Assembly: GCA_022785125.1 (NCBI GenBank)
Contig: JALFRA010000031.1
Location: 1 to 64,000 of the forward strand
Length of the DNA: 64,000 nt
Origin: Clostridiales bacterium
GTDB lineage: Bacteria > Bacillota > Clostridia > Oscillospirales > Oscillospiraceae
Reading direction: 5' to 3'
In this document: in pieces, positions 53,727-62,744 of the stretch
Position numbering within the stretch: position 1 is the first letter of the stretch
How the letters are laid out: each line of letters begins with the position of its first letter
Translations under genes and position numbers: made by a program
The notes under the pieces: generated by a model
What the model saw: only the letters and a program-made list of their open reading frames with translations
Databases searched by the model: none
What the model was told of the DNA's origin: nothing

Positions 53727-53751
53727 GGGCGGCCATAAAGGCCGCCCCTAC
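53727..53751. repeat. short hairpin repeat ending CCCCTAC
   Basis: GGGCGGCC, loop ATAAA, GGCCGCCC followed by CTACAG: a third member of the hairpin family noted at 19,418 and 44,304. Confidence 0.5.
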
Positions 53752-53830
53752 AGTACATTTGCATCTTGGTCCGCATTCTGGTAGCATTAGAATATATAAC
53801 AGCCGACAAAATGTAAGACATGGTGATACT

Positions 53831-54010
53831 ATGGCTAAATTTAAACTGCCCGCCGTTCCCGGCACCACTTCCAAAACCATCCGCTTTCCCAATCAGATTC
53901 TGGAGGAGGTTGAGAAAGCCATTCAGGGAACAGACTGCAACTTCTCCCAGTTCGTCATTGAGGCCACCCGGGTGGCTCTGGAAAATCTGAAGGAAGAAGA
54001 GCATTCCTAG
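53831..54010 (+). CDS. ribbon-helix-helix-like small protein, 59 aa
   Basis: The ATG at 53831 gives a compact protein beginning MAKFKLPAVPGTTSKTIRFP. A ribbon strand (KTIRFP) is followed by two helices (NQILEEVEKAIQG, SQFVIEATRVALENL), as in small MetJ/Arc-type DNA-binding dimers. The longer upstream frame runs through a repeat and is not coding. The regulated gene is unknown. Confidence 0.72.
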   Translation: MAKFKLPAVPGTTSKTIRFPNQILEEVEKAIQGTDCNFSQFVIEATRVALENLKEEEHS

Positions 54011-54020
54011 TCCTCCACAC

Positions 54021-54054
54021 AAAAAGGACGCACCGCGGCGCGGTGCGTCCTTTT
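54021..54054. terminator. bidirectional terminator
   Basis: AAAAGGACGCACCGC, GGC, GCGGTGCGTCCTTTT lies between the convergent RHH and prmA genes. Confidence 0.9.
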
Positions 54055-54062
54055 GATCCATA

Positions 54063-55007
54063 TTATGCCCGCTTTGCGGCCAGGGACACCCAACCGTTCT
54101 GCTCCCGGCGGCGGATGATGTGCAGGCCGTTGCGCTCCAGGGCGGCCTCCACCTCGCCGGAGCGGGTGTCGATGATGCCGGAACACAGGAACACCCCGTC
54201 CTCGGTCATCCACTCCCCCGCCTTGGCGGACAGGGGCATGATGACGTCGGCCACGATGTTGGCCAGCACCAGGGGATAGCGCTGCTCACCCAGCTCCTTT
54301 ACCAGAGCCTGGTCGGTGAGCACGTTCCCCGCCCGGACGGTGTACCGGTCCTTGCCGATGCCGTTAAGGCCGGCATTCTCATAGGCCACGTCCACCGCCT
54401 TGGGGTCGATGTCCACCGCCACGGCGGAGCTGGCTCCCAGCGCCATGGCGGCAATGGACAGGATTCCGCTGCCACAGCCCAGGTCCAGCACCGGCTGGCC
54501 GGGCACGGTATACTCCTCCAGCCCCATCAGACACAGCTGGGTGGATGCGTGGTTGCCGGTTCCAAAGGTGAGCCCGGGATTGAGGTACACCGGGGTGCGC
54601 CCCTCCGGCGGGGTCTGGTCCCGCTCCCACTCGGGAACGATCCACAGCTTCTCCCCCACGGTCATGGGCTTGTAATACTTCTGCCAGGAGTGGGCCCAGT
54701 CGTTATCCCCCAGGGAGGAGGCGGTGTAGGGCTGGTCGATGCCCTCCAACCACTGCTTGAGCTGGGTCTTGCCGTGGTCGTCGTCGGAGACGTAGAACTT
54801 GACCCGGCACACCCCCTTCATCTTCTCCATCAGGTCCTCGTCCACATAGTCCCAGTACTGACGGTTCTGCTCCAGGAAGGTCTTGAAGTCCTCCTCATCC
54901 TCAATGGCGAAGCCGGTAACGCCGTTGGCGGTGAGCCGGGCGCACAGGCCGTCCAGCTCCTCCTCGGTGGTGTCCAGCACCACTTCCAGCCACTTGATAT
55001 CTTCCAT
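54063..55007 (-). CDS. prmA: ribosomal protein L11 methyltransferase
   Basis: The 314-residue enzyme has an N-terminal substrate-recognition domain (KWLEVVLDTTEEELDGL) and a Rossmann SAM-binding domain with VLDLGCGSGILSIAA. NPGLTFGTGNHASTQLCL and LANIVADVI are the PrmA signature segments. It trimethylates ribosomal protein L11. Its ATG shares one base with the degV stop (TGATG), so translation is coupled. Confidence 0.94.
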   Translation of the reverse strand: MEDIKWLEVVLDTTEEELDGLCARLTANGVTGFAIEDEEDFKTFLEQNRQYWDYVDEDLMEKMKGVCRVKFYVSDDDHGKTQLKQWLEGIDQPYTASSLGDNDWAHSWQKYYKPMTVGEKLWIVPEWERDQTPPEGRTPVYLNPGLTFGTGNHASTQLCLMGLEEYTVPGQPVLDLGCGSGILSIAAMALGASSAVAVDIDPKAVDVAYENAGLNGIGKDRYTVRAGNVLTDQALVKELGEQRYPLVLANIVADVIMPLSAKAGEWMTEDGVFLCSGIIDTRSGEVEAALERNGLHIIRRREQNGWVSLAAKRA

Positions 55008-55879
55008 CAGCGCTCACTCCCCATAAAGAAGAGGGCCACGGTGCCGGGGCCGGAGTGGGCGCCGATGACGGGACCCACATAGTTGATGATAACGGTCTCC
55101 ACCCCAAAGCGGCTCTTCACGTCGTCGGCCACCTTCTGAGCGTCGGCCAGACAGTCGCCGTGGCTGATAAACACCACCTGCTTGCCGGGGTCCTGGGCAG
55201 TCTCAGCCATATGGTCCACCAGAGCCTTCAGAGAGGCGTTGCGGCCCCGGGCGGTGCCCACCTTAATGAGGTGGCCCTCATTGTCCACGTGCATCACCGG
55301 CTTGATGGACAGCATGGTGCCCAGCACGGCAGTGGCGGAGGAGATGCGGCCGCCCCGCTTGAGGAACATGAGGTCATCCACGGTAAACCAGTGGCACAGG
55401 TTGAGCTTGTGCTCCTCGGTCCACTCCCGCACTTCCTCTATGGTCTTACCCTCCTTTTTCAGGTTGGCGGCATACCACACCAGCAGGCCCTGGCCCAGAG
55501 AGGCGCACAGGGTATCCACCACATACACCTTCCGGTCGGGATACTGCTCCATCAGCTCCCCGGCGGCGATTTTGGCGGAGTTGCAGGTGGCGGACAGGCC
55601 GGAGGAGAAGGCCAGCACCAGCACGTCCTTGCCCTCCTTCAGCATGGGCTCGATGGTATCCGTATAGGTAGCCACATTGACCGCCGAGGTGGTAGCCATT
55701 GCCCCGCCCCGCAGACGCTTATAAAAATCCGCCGGATCGATGTCCCGGTTGTCCGGGAAATTATAGTAGGTCTTATCCTCCATGGTAAAGGACAGGGGGA
55801 TCACCTCTACCCCCAGTTCCGCCACCAGCTCAGCAGTCAGGTCGGCGGAGGAGTCGGTCAAGATCACATATTCTCCCAC
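55007..55879 (-). CDS. DegV-family fatty-acid-binding protein (second paralogue)
   Basis: I start at the GTG at 55879, after GGAGG, giving the usual DegV opening VGEYVILTDSSADLT; the frame upstream begins only at a TTG. In 290 residues there are TTSAVNVATY, FSSGLSATCNSAKIA, KRGGRISSATAVLGTMLSIKPVM and a C-terminal GPVIGAHSGPGTVALFF. It presumably binds a fatty acid for FakA-type kinase. It sits between DUF1836 and prmA in one operon. Confidence 0.87.
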   Translation of the reverse strand: MGEYVILTDSSADLTAELVAELGVEVIPLSFTMEDKTYYNFPDNRDIDPADFYKRLRGGAMATTSAVNVATYTDTIEPMLKEGKDVLVLAFSSGLSATCNSAKIAAGELMEQYPDRKVYVVDTLCASLGQGLLVWYAANLKKEGKTIEEVREWTEEHKLNLCHWFTVDDLMFLKRGGRISSATAVLGTMLSIKPVMHVDNEGHLIKVGTARGRNASLKALVDHMAETAQDPGKQVVFISHGDCLADAQKVADDVKSRFGVETVIINYVGPVIGAHSGPGTVALFFMGSER

Positions 55880-55924
55880 AGCTTTGATAACCTCCAGTAT
55901 ATCATTCAAGTTTGATTGCAAAAA

Positions 55925-56461
55925 TCAGTCTTTTTTCTTTTTCTCTTTCTCCGACTGGGGCTGTCTGGCCCGCAGCAGTTCCAGAATACGCTGGCAGGCC
56001 AGCTTATCCGCGTAGCTGCGCAACGCCAGAGCCAGAGCCAGGCCGGACAGGTCCTCCTCCCCGGCAGTGGGGTCCAGGGACCCGGCAGTCACATCCAGAG
56101 CCCGGTCCAGCTCCATACAGAACTGCTCATACAGTTCCCTGGGCTCCCGCCCCTGAGCCGCCGCGGCCAGCAGCAGGCCGGCGTCCTTCACCGACAGCAC
56201 CTGCTTGAGGGCGCACAGGGCGGTGAGGTAGGCCAGGTGGGTGCGGGAGTACCGCTTGCCCTCCGCCCGGGGCATGGCCCCATCTTTAATATAATTATTC
56301 ACCATGGCGGAGGTCAGGGCCTCCCCCTCTCCATAGTGGATCAGTTGGCGGGGCATATAGTTGATGAGCTGATCCATATACAGACCAATATCGGGAAATC
56401 CCTCCCAATCTACCGGCCGTTCCCCCTCCAGCCGCTCCTTCAATGCACGGATCTCTTCCAA
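55925..56461 (-). CDS. DUF1836 family protein
   Basis: A TTG at 56461 lies seven bases after AAAGGAGG and is the best start; an ATG at 56503 has no site. The 178-residue protein contains the DUF1836 core: YMDQLINYMPRQLIHYGEGEALTSAMVNNYIKDGAMPRAEGKRYSRTHLAYL. This is a MerR-like HTH variant in which MVNNYIKDG fits the DNA-binding helix. The tail is acidic then Lys-rich. It is probably a regulator; targets are unknown. It is first in the operon with degV and prmA. Confidence 0.82.
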   Translation of the reverse strand: MEEIRALKERLEGERPVDWEGFPDIGLYMDQLINYMPRQLIHYGEGEALTSAMVNNYIKDGAMPRAEGKRYSRTHLAYLTALCALKQVLSVKDAGLLLAAAAQGREPRELYEQFCMELDRALDVTAGSLDPTAGEEDLSGLALALALRSYADKLACQRILELLRARQPQSEKEKKKKD

Positions 56462-56512
56462 AGGGCAGCCTCCTTTCTGGTTTTCAAAACCACATCTGAA
56501 CATATCGCCGTC

Positions 56513-56542
56513 ATTATACCACATTATTTTCCCGGAAGTAAA
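56513..56542 (-). promoter_or_regulatory. promoter of DUF1836-degV-prmA
   Basis: TTTACT, 18 bp, TATAAT on the minus strand; the palindrome TTTCAGCAGCTGAAA lies just upstream. Confidence 0.65.
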
Positions 56543-56669
56543 CCCTTTCAGCTGCTGAAAACAGGCCTGTTTTCTCACATAACAGCATTATGTGACCTTC
56601 CACCCCCACAAACCGCCTGGAGAGAGACCCACGGAAAATCTTCCGGTTTTTTGTGTGGTTTGACGAATG

Positions 56670-56705
56670 AATAAATATTGCATTTATTTGCATACGGTGT
56701 ATAAT
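56670..56705 (+). promoter_or_regulatory. promoter and operator of the amino-acid transporter
   Basis: TTGCAT (56678), 16 bp, TATAAT (56700). AATAAAT-ATTGC-ATTTATT (56670-56688) is a perfect inverted repeat that overlaps the -35. Its TGAATA...TTTATT-like AT-rich form recalls ArgR boxes, which would suit an amino-acid importer. Confidence 0.65.
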
Positions 56706-56772
56706 AAGAGACACCAAATCAAGGAACACAGTACGAATCGCGTGAAGCGCAATGAATAGGAGAGAATACAGT

Positions 56773-57651
56773 ATGAAGAATTTCAAGAAGCTGGCCCTGA
56801 TGGGCCTGACCGCAGTTATGTCCCTGTCTCTGCTGGCCGCCTGCGGCGGCGGCACCGCCGGCACCGCCAACACCCCCTCCGGCAACAGCGAGACCCCTTC
56901 CGTTGAGGGCACCGAGACTCCCGCCGCCTCCGGTGAGTTCACCACCGTGGAGGCCGGCAAGCTGATCATGAGCACCAACGCCCAGTTCCCCCCCTACGAG
57001 ATGGTGGGCGACGGCGAGGGCTACGAGGGCACCGGCTACGAAGGCATCGATGTGGAGATCGCCTACGCCATTGCCCAGAAGCTGGGCCTGGAGCTGGTGG
57101 TGGACAACATGGGCTTTGACGCCTCCCTGCAGGCTGTGCAGACCGGCAAGAGCGACATCGTTATGGCCGGCGTTACCATCACCGACGATCGTCTGGAGGT
57201 CATGGACTTCTCCGACACCTACGCCAACGGCATTCAGGTCGTCATTGTTCCAGAGAACTCCGACATCGCCACCATCGATGATCTGGAGGGCAAGCTGATC
57301 GGCTGCCAGATGGGCACCACAGGCTACATCTACTGCTCCGACACCCCCGAGAACGGCGGCTACGGCGAGGACGCCGTGATCCCCTATGACGACGGTGCCG
57401 CCGCCATCCAGGCTCTGATGAACGGCCAGGTTGACTGCGTGGTGATCGACAACGCTCCCGCCCAGGCCTATGTGGATGCCAATCCCGGCCTGAAGATCCT
57501 GGACTCCGAGTTCGCCAACGAGGACTACGCCATCGGCTTTGCCAAGGGCAACACCGCTCTGAAGGATGCCGTCAACACCGCTCTGAGTGAGCTGATCCAG
57601 GACGGCACCGTGCAGTCCATCATTGACAAGTATATCCCCGCTGAGGGCTGA
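56773..57651 (+). CDS. polar amino-acid ABC transporter binding lipoprotein
   Basis: AGGAGAG precedes the ATG at 56773. The 292-residue protein has a lipobox (SLLAAC, Cys24), a Thr/Pro linker and an SBP_bac_3 fold: NAQFPPYEMVG, YEGIDVEIAYAIAQKLGLELVV, MDFSDTYANGIQVVIVPENS and GAAAIQALMNGQVDCVVIDN. The family binds Arg, Lys, His, Gln or Cys; which one is not decidable. A terminator between it and the permease would give more binding protein than channel. Confidence 0.92.
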   Translation: MKNFKKLALMGLTAVMSLSLLAACGGGTAGTANTPSGNSETPSVEGTETPAASGEFTTVEAGKLIMSTNAQFPPYEMVGDGEGYEGTGYEGIDVEIAYAIAQKLGLELVVDNMGFDASLQAVQTGKSDIVMAGVTITDDRLEVMDFSDTYANGIQVVIVPENSDIATIDDLEGKLIGCQMGTTGYIYCSDTPENGGYGEDAVIPYDDGAAAIQALMNGQVDCVVIDNAPAQAYVDANPGLKILDSEFANEDYAIGFAKGNTALKDAVNTALSELIQDGTVQSIIDKYIPAEG

Positions 57652-57678
57652 GACAAGCGAAAGATTCGCATTCAACTG

Positions 57679-57707
57679 AAAAGGGCGGCCTTCGGGCCGT
57701 CCTTTTT
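57679..57707 (+). terminator. intra-operon terminator after the binding protein
   Basis: AAAGGGCGGCC, TTC, GGGCCGTCCTTTTT (one mismatch), probably leaky, ahead of the permease. Confidence 0.75.
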
Positions 57708-57746
57708 CGGGTCGTATGCGGCAGACAGCAAGAAAGGAGAATCTCT

Positions 57747-58520
57747 GTGAACTGGGCGCAACTCTATGAGTCCCTGGGACAGCAGCTGAAAGACGGCGTG
57801 GACTTGCCCTGGTGGCAAGACGCCTTTGTGGGCATTTATAAGGCCTTTTTTGAGGAGGCCCGTTGGCAGCTCTACCTGAACGGCGTGCTGACCACCCTCT
57901 GGATCACCGCCATGGCCCTGATCCTGGGTATTGTGCTGGGCGTGGTGGTGGCTGTGATCCGCACCACCCATGATCAGCAGCGTCTGGGCCGGCACAATCC
58001 CATCCTGGGCGTACTGAACGCCATCTGCAAGATCTATGTTACCATTATCCGCGGCACCCCCATGATGGTCCAGCTGCTGATCATGGGCTTTATCATCTTT
58101 AAAAGCAGCCGTGAATACACCCTGGTGGGCACCCTCACCCTGGGCATCAACTCGGGCGCCTATGTGGCCGAGATCGTCCGCGGCGGCCTGATGAGCGTGG
58201 ATATGGGCCAAAGCGAAGCCGGACGGTCCCTGGGCCTGAACTATCTGGATACCATGCGCTTTATCGTCATTCCCCAGGCCTTTAAGAACATTCTGCCTGC
58301 TCTGGGCAACGAGTTTATTACCCTGTTTAAGGATACCGCTCTGATCTCCGCCATCGGCGGTAAGGAACTGGTCTATGCCGCCAAGTCCATCGGCAGCAAG
58401 ACCTATGACGTGATGTATCCCTATCTGGGCATCGCCGTCATCTATCTTCTGATGGTCATGCTCTTCACCTGGCTGCTGGGTATTCTGGAAAGGAGGCTGC
58501 GTCAAAGTGATAGACGTTAA
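57747..58520 (+). CDS. polar amino-acid ABC transporter permease
   Basis: A GTG at 57747 follows GAAAGGAG. The 257-residue HisM/ArtQ-type permease has about five membrane helices, the family motif [12 protein letters not shown] and the coupling loop [23 protein letters not shown]. An N-terminal segment of about 45 residues precedes the first helix. The stop overlaps the ATPase gene by 14 bp. Confidence 0.93.
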   Translation: MNWAQLYESLGQQLKDGVDLPWWQDAFVGIYKAFFEEARWQLYLNGVLTTLWITAMALILGIVLGVVVAVIRTTHDQQRLGRHNPILGVLNAICKIYVTIIRGTPMMVQLLIMGFIIFKSSREYTLVGTLTLGINSGAYVAEIVRGGLMSVDMGQSEAGRSLGLNYLDTMRFIVIPQAFKNILPALGNEFITLFKDTALISAIGGKELVYAAKSIGSKTYDVMYPYLGIAVIYLLMVMLFTWLLGILERRLRQSDRR

Positions 58521-59229
58521 AAACCTGTCCAAGTCCTTCGGGGACCATCTGGTGCTGGACGACATTTCCGAGCACATTTATCCCGGAGAGAAAGTGGTCA
58601 TCATCGGGCCCTCCGGCTCGGGCAAGTCCACCTTCCTGCGCTGCCTCAACCTGCTGGAGGCTCCCACCAAGGGCACCATCACCTTTGAGGGCACCGCCAT
58701 CACCGACCCCAAGACCAACATCGACCTGATCCGGCGACAGATGGGCATGGTGTTCCAGCACTTCAACCTCTTCCCCAACATGACCATTCGGAAGAATATT
58801 ACCCTGGCTCCCGTCCGCACCAAGCTGATGAGCCAGGCCGAGGCCGACGACACCGCCACCGCCCTTCTGAAACGGGTGGGTCTGGAGGAGAAGGCGGACG
58901 CCTATCCCGCCCAGCTCTCCGGAGGTCAGAAGCAGCGTATCGCCATTGTCCGCGCTCTGGCCATGAAGCCCAAGGTGATGCTGTTCGACGAGCCCACCTC
59001 CGCCCTGGACCCCGAAATGGTGGGCGAGGTACTGGAAGTCATGAAGCAGCTGGCCGACGAGGGCATGACCATGGTGGTGGTTACCCACGAGATGGGCTTT
59101 GCCCGGGAAGTGGGCAGCCGGGTCCTCTTTATGGACGGCGGCCATGTGCTGGAGCAGAACGAGCCCCACGCCTTCTTTGCCAACCCCAAGGAGCCCCGCA
59201 CCATCGAATTTTTGTCCAAAGTGCTGTAA
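58507..59229 (+). CDS. polar amino-acid ABC transporter ATPase
   Basis: A GTG at 58507 lies inside the permease gene. The 240-residue GlnQ/ArtP-type ATPase has Walker [11 protein letters not shown]-loop [12 protein letters not shown], signature [15 protein letters not shown] and Walker [15 protein letters not shown]. It drives the importer encoded just upstream. Confidence 0.94.
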   Translation: MIDVKNLSKSFGDHLVLDDISEHIYPGEKVVIIGPSGSGKSTFLRCLNLLEAPTKGTITFEGTAITDPKTNIDLIRRQMGMVFQHFNLFPNMTIRKNITLAPVRTKLMSQAEADDTATALLKRVGLEEKADAYPAQLSGGQKQRIAIVRALAMKPKVMLFDEPTSALDPEMVGEVLEVMKQLADEGMTMVVVTHEMGFAREVGSRVLFMDGGHVLEQNEPHAFFANPKEPRTIEFLSKVL

Positions 59230-59236
59230 TCTGCCG

Positions 59237-59272
59237 CGTCCCCCGGTACAAACCGTACCGGGGGACGTTTTT
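59237..59272 (+). terminator. terminator of the amino-acid transporter operon
   Basis: CGTCCCCCGGTAC, AAACC, GTACCGGGGGACGTTTTT. Confidence 0.9.
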
Positions 59273-59295
59273 CATTTGTTTTCCACCGGCTGGTT

Positions 59296-59324
59296 TTGAC
59301 AAGCTGGGCTTTTTGCGCTATAAT
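59296..59324 (+). promoter_or_regulatory. promoter of the LtaS-like gene
   Basis: Consensus TTGACA, 17 bp, consensus TATAAT, 34 bp before the ATG. Confidence 0.85.
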
Positions 59325-59358
59325 GGCACACTATCTTCCCAAATGACCGGAGTACCAT

Positions 59359-61173
59359 ATGATGAATGTTAAGCAAATTCTTCCCCTGCTTCGCAAGGAC
59401 GGGCTGTGGCAGGCGCTCTTCCTGCTCCTGACCCCCTTCACCGCTGTGTGGCTCATGCAGTTTACATACGGAGCCAATCCCTTCGCTCTGACCTTCCCCG
59501 TACTGGTGGCCAACGCCCTGTGCGTGGCTCTGCTGTTCTGGCTGCTGTGCGCCCTGGTGGGACGCATCGCCCCCTGCACCATCGGCATCCACATCGCCGC
59601 CGGGCTGTGGGGCGCCGCCAACTTTTTCGTCAACGCCTTCCGGGGCACCCCCATCCTGCCCTGGGACTTCTCCGCCCTGGGCACCGCCGCCAGCGTGGCA
59701 GGCAACTACCACCTGTTCCTCACCTGGCAGATCGGGATCGCCATCCTGCTGGCCGCCGCTCTGGTGGTGTTCCTTCACCCGGAGCGGCGCAAGGCCCGGC
59801 TGCGGCTCACCACCCGGAAGCGCCTGCCCCTGCGGCTGGCCTGTCTGGCTGCGGGGCTGGCCTGCCTCATGTTCCTGCTGCCCCCGGAAAAGCTGGAGAA
59901 GCTGGGGGTCAAGACCGACGTGTGGGATCAGGCGGGAGCCTACCGCACCGGCGGCTGCCTGGCCGTCTTTCTCCGCAATACCGAGTTTCTGAAGGTGGAG
60001 GAGCCGGAGGGCTACTCCCCGGAGAACGTGGATGCCCTGCTGGAGGGGGTGGAGCCCCTGGCCCCGGCGGCGGTGTCGGTCCAGAAGCCCAACATCATCG
60101 CCATCATGAACGAGTCCTGGGCCGACTTTGAGTCCTACGGCAACCTGCAGCTCAGCGAGAGCGTCACCGACTACATCCGCTCTCTGGACAATACCATCTT
60201 CGGCCACACCTACACCTCGGTATTCGGAGCGGGCACCAGCGCCAGCGAGTTCGAGTTCCTCACCGGCAACTCCATGGCCTTCCTGCCCTCGGGCAGCATC
60301 CCCTACCAGCAGTACGTGCTGGGTCCATCCGCCTCTCTGGCCTCCCTGCTGAAGGCCCAGGGGTACGACACCCTGGCCTTCCATCCCGGCGAGCGCACCT
60401 CCTGGCAGCGCAATCAGGCCTATCCCCAGCTGGGCTTTGACCAGTTCAAGTGTGTGGACGACATGGACGTGAACCAGACCATGGAGCACGGCTATGTCAG
60501 CGACCAGTCCGATTTTGAGCAGATCATCTGGGAGTTTGAGCACAAGGAGGAGGGGCAGCCCCTCTTCCTGTTCAACGTCACCATCCAGAACCACGGCAGC
60601 TACACCGCCAAAGATTACCCCGCCCAGGTCATCCTCACCGACGAGCCGGGCAAGTATCCCCAGGCCGAGCAGTACCTCACCCTGGCCAACAAGAGCGACC
60701 AGGCCTTCCGCACCCTAGTGGAGTATTTCCAGAACCAGGAGGAGCCCACCATCATCCTCATGTTCGGCGACCACCAGCCCTCGGTGGAGCAGGGCTTCCT
60801 GGACAAGGCCTACGGCGTCACCCAGGACCAGATGAACATGAATCAGTACATGGGCAAGTATGAGACTCCCTTTGTGATCTGGGCCAACTATCCCCTGCCG
60901 GAGGAGGACCCGGAGATCACCAGTCTGAATTTTTTGAGCCTCTATCTGCTGCGGTATGCCGGCATCCAGGGCACGGTGTACGACGGCTATCTGTGGCAGC
61001 TCCAGCAGCAGCTGCCCGCCCTTACCTTTGTGGGCTATATGGACACGGCGGGGCAGGCCCACAGCCACCTGGAGACCAACGACTACGCCGCCCTCATCCG
61101 GGACTACCAGCAGGTGCAGTACAATAACCTGTTTGGGGGCGGGGGCCGGCGAAGCGCCGCCTTCGATCCCTGA
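59359..61173 (+). CDS. LtaS-family sulfatase-fold membrane enzyme
   Basis: The 604-residue protein has five membrane helices in the first 180 residues and then an extracellular alkaline-phosphatase-type domain. PNIIAIMNESWAD supplies the first metal ligand, Thr293 in GAGTSASEFEFLTG is the likely nucleophile, and MFGDHQPSVE supplies later ligands. Family members polymerise glycerol-phosphate for lipoteichoic acid or modify glycans. The gene stands alone and ends in a terminator, so polymer type cannot be inferred from context. Confidence 0.88.
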   Translation: MMNVKQILPLLRKDGLWQALFLLLTPFTAVWLMQFTYGANPFALTFPVLVANALCVALLFWLLCALVGRIAPCTIGIHIAAGLWGAANFFVNAFRGTPILPWDFSALGTAASVAGNYHLFLTWQIGIAILLAAALVVFLHPERRKARLRLTTRKRLPLRLACLAAGLACLMFLLPPEKLEKLGVKTDVWDQAGAYRTGGCLAVFLRNTEFLKVEEPEGYSPENVDALLEGVEPLAPAAVSVQKPNIIAIMNESWADFESYGNLQLSESVTDYIRSLDNTIFGHTYTSVFGAGTSASEFEFLTGNSMAFLPSGSIPYQQYVLGPSASLASLLKAQGYDTLAFHPGERTSWQRNQAYPQLGFDQFKCVDDMDVNQTMEHGYVSDQSDFEQIIWEFEHKEEGQPLFLFNVTIQNHGSYTAKDYPAQVILTDEPGKYPQAEQYLTLANKSDQAFRTLVEYFQNQEEPTIILMFGDHQPSVEQGFLDKAYGVTQDQMNMNQYMGKYETPFVIWANYPLPEEDPEITSLNFLSLYLLRYAGIQGTVYDGYLWQLQQQLPALTFVGYMDTAGQAHSHLETNDYAALIRDYQQVQYNNLFGGGGRRSAAFDP

Positions 61174-61182
61174 GGCGCCCGC

Positions 61183-61219
61183 AAAAAATGCGCGCCGCAA
61201 TGTGCGGCGCGCATTTTTT
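61183..61219. terminator. bidirectional terminator
   Basis: AAAAAATGCGCGCCGCA, a short loop, TGCGGCGCGCATTTTTT lies between the convergent LtaS-like and acetyltransferase genes. Confidence 0.92.
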
Positions 61220-61862
61220 ATGCTTTGAGATTCCAGGCGAAGTGGTCCAGATCCTCCTCCAAAATCAGCTCCCGCTTGCTGTCGGCGGCCGTGATGGGGC
61301 GGATGGGGCGGCAGGGGTTGCCGTAGGCCAGCCAGCCGGCGGGGATGTCCTTGGTGACGACGCTCCCCGCGCCGATCACCGCTCCGTCCCCGATGGTGAC
61401 TCCGTCCAGCACCACCACATTGCAGGCCAGCCACACCCCGTTGCCGATGTGGATCTCCCGGGCAAACTCCGCCATGGTGGTGCGGCCCTCCCCGTCCAGG
61501 CCGGTGCGCTCCTGGGCGGGCAGCGGGTGGTTGGTGGCCATCAGGGACACATTGGGCCCAAAGCACACGTTGTCCCCGATCCAGATCCGGGCGTCGTCCA
61601 TCACCATCAGATTGAAGTTGGCGAAAAAGTTCTCCCCAATGAAGGTATGGCAGCCGTAGTTAAACTGGACGGGGCCCTGGAAGTAGCAGGCCTTGCCCGC
61701 CCGGCCCAGAATGGCCCGGATCACTTCCCCCCGCCCAGGGTCGTACTCGTCCATGGCATTGTACTTCCGGCAGGCCTCATGGGCCTTGTGCTTCAGGTCC
61801 TTCAGCTCCTGCCGCCGGGGATCGAACATCTTCCCGGCAAAAATCTTTTCTTCCTCCGTCAT
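61218..61862 (-). CDS. Maa/LacA-type sugar O-acetyltransferase
   Basis: The 214-residue protein has the N-terminal Maa helix region (AGKMFDPRRQELKDLKHKAHEACRKYN) and a left-handed beta-helix of hexapeptide repeats (IGENFFANFN, IWIGDNVCFGPNVSLMATNHPL, VTIGDGAVIGAGSVVTKDIPAG). The His in TNHPL is the usual catalytic base. It acetylates sugars with acetyl-CoA, perhaps as a detoxifying step. It follows the TetR gene by three bases and is probably controlled by it. Confidence 0.9.
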   Translation of the reverse strand: MTEEEKIFAGKMFDPRRQELKDLKHKAHEACRKYNAMDEYDPGRGEVIRAILGRAGKACYFQGPVQFNYGCHTFIGENFFANFNLMVMDDARIWIGDNVCFGPNVSLMATNHPLPAQERTGLDGEGRTTMAEFAREIHIGNGVWLACNVVVLDGVTIGDGAVIGAGSVVTKDIPAGWLAYGNPCRPIRPITAADSKRELILEEDLDHFAWNLKA

Positions 61863-61865
61863 GCT

Positions 61866-62546
61866 TCATTCACCTGATTTGTCTTGGAATTCGTTTCCTT
61901 CCAACAGCGCGCTGTTACGGAAGGCATTTTTCAGCAGCCGGATACAGTCGCCCAGCAGCTGATCCAGGTCGGAGAATACGGTGTGGGCCAGCTTATTGTA
62001 GTAGGTATTGAGCAGCCCGTTGAGAAATACGATGATGGAAAAGGCCGCCGCGTCCCGGGATACCTGGAGGGTATACCCCTTGTCTCCCAGATAGTTCTCC
62101 ATCACCTGCCGGGTAAGGATAAAAACCTCCATCCCCGCCTCATACTTTCGCCGGGCCACCGTCTCCATCTCCGTCCCGGCGTAGTCGGCCTGCATGGGGA
62201 CCTTTTTCAGCGCCATCACCTCATAGAAGGTGGGGTGGCTCCAGGCAAACTCCAGATAGGTCCGCAGGAAGGCGTCAAACTGAGCCTCCCCGCCGGAGGC
62301 GGTTTCCATGGCCTGCCGCAGACTGCCGCACAGCTGGCGGTAACCCTCAATGACCACCGACAGATAAACCTCATCCTTATTGACAAAATAGAGATAGATC
62401 TTGGTGGCTGAGGCGCCGATTTTCTGTCCCAGCCGGCGCATGGTCAGGCCCTCATAGCCGTCGGCCGCAAGGATATCCAGGGCAGCCTCCAGAATACGGG
62501 CCTTCTCCGCCGCTTTTTCCGCCGGCGTCTTTTCCCTGGGCGGCAT
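61866..62546 (-). CDS. TetR-family regulator
   Basis: The ATG at 62546 follows GAGGTGG. The 226-residue protein has an N-terminal TetR HTH (ILEAALDILAADGYEGLTMRRLGQKIGASATKIYLYFVNKDEVYLSVV) and a helical ligand domain (TetR_C-like, FLRTYLEFAWSHPTFYEVM). The palindrome at its promoter suggests autorepression. The downstream acetyltransferase is in the same unit. Confidence 0.9.
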   Translation of the reverse strand: MPPREKTPAEKAAEKARILEAALDILAADGYEGLTMRRLGQKIGASATKIYLYFVNKDEVYLSVVIEGYRQLCGSLRQAMETASGGEAQFDAFLRTYLEFAWSHPTFYEVMALKKVPMQADYAGTEMETVARRKYEAGMEVFILTRQVMENYLGDKGYTLQVSRDAAAFSIIVFLNGLLNTYYNKLAHTVFSDLDQLLGDCIRLLKNAFRNSALLEGNEFQDKSGE

Positions 62547-62579
62547 AAGACCACCTCTCTTTCCTATTTTTATCTGTAC

Positions 62580-62612
62580 TGATATTGTATCAAATCCCAT
62601 TTTTACATTCAA
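62580..62612 (-). promoter_or_regulatory. tetR promoter with overlapping operator
   Basis: TTGAAT, 17 bp, TACAAT on the minus strand (62584-62612). TGATA-TTG-TATCA (62580-62592) is a perfect palindrome covering the -10. Confidence 0.65.
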
Positions 62613-62744
62613 TACCCGCCTTTTTTCTCAGGCCGGGAATATTTCTGAGAAAGGTATGGATATCCCGGGGGAAATGTGATAAGCTGTAAACCAGTGTCCA
62701 CCAAAATCATCGGATTTTCAGGTGCAAGAGAGGAGGTCTCCCCG

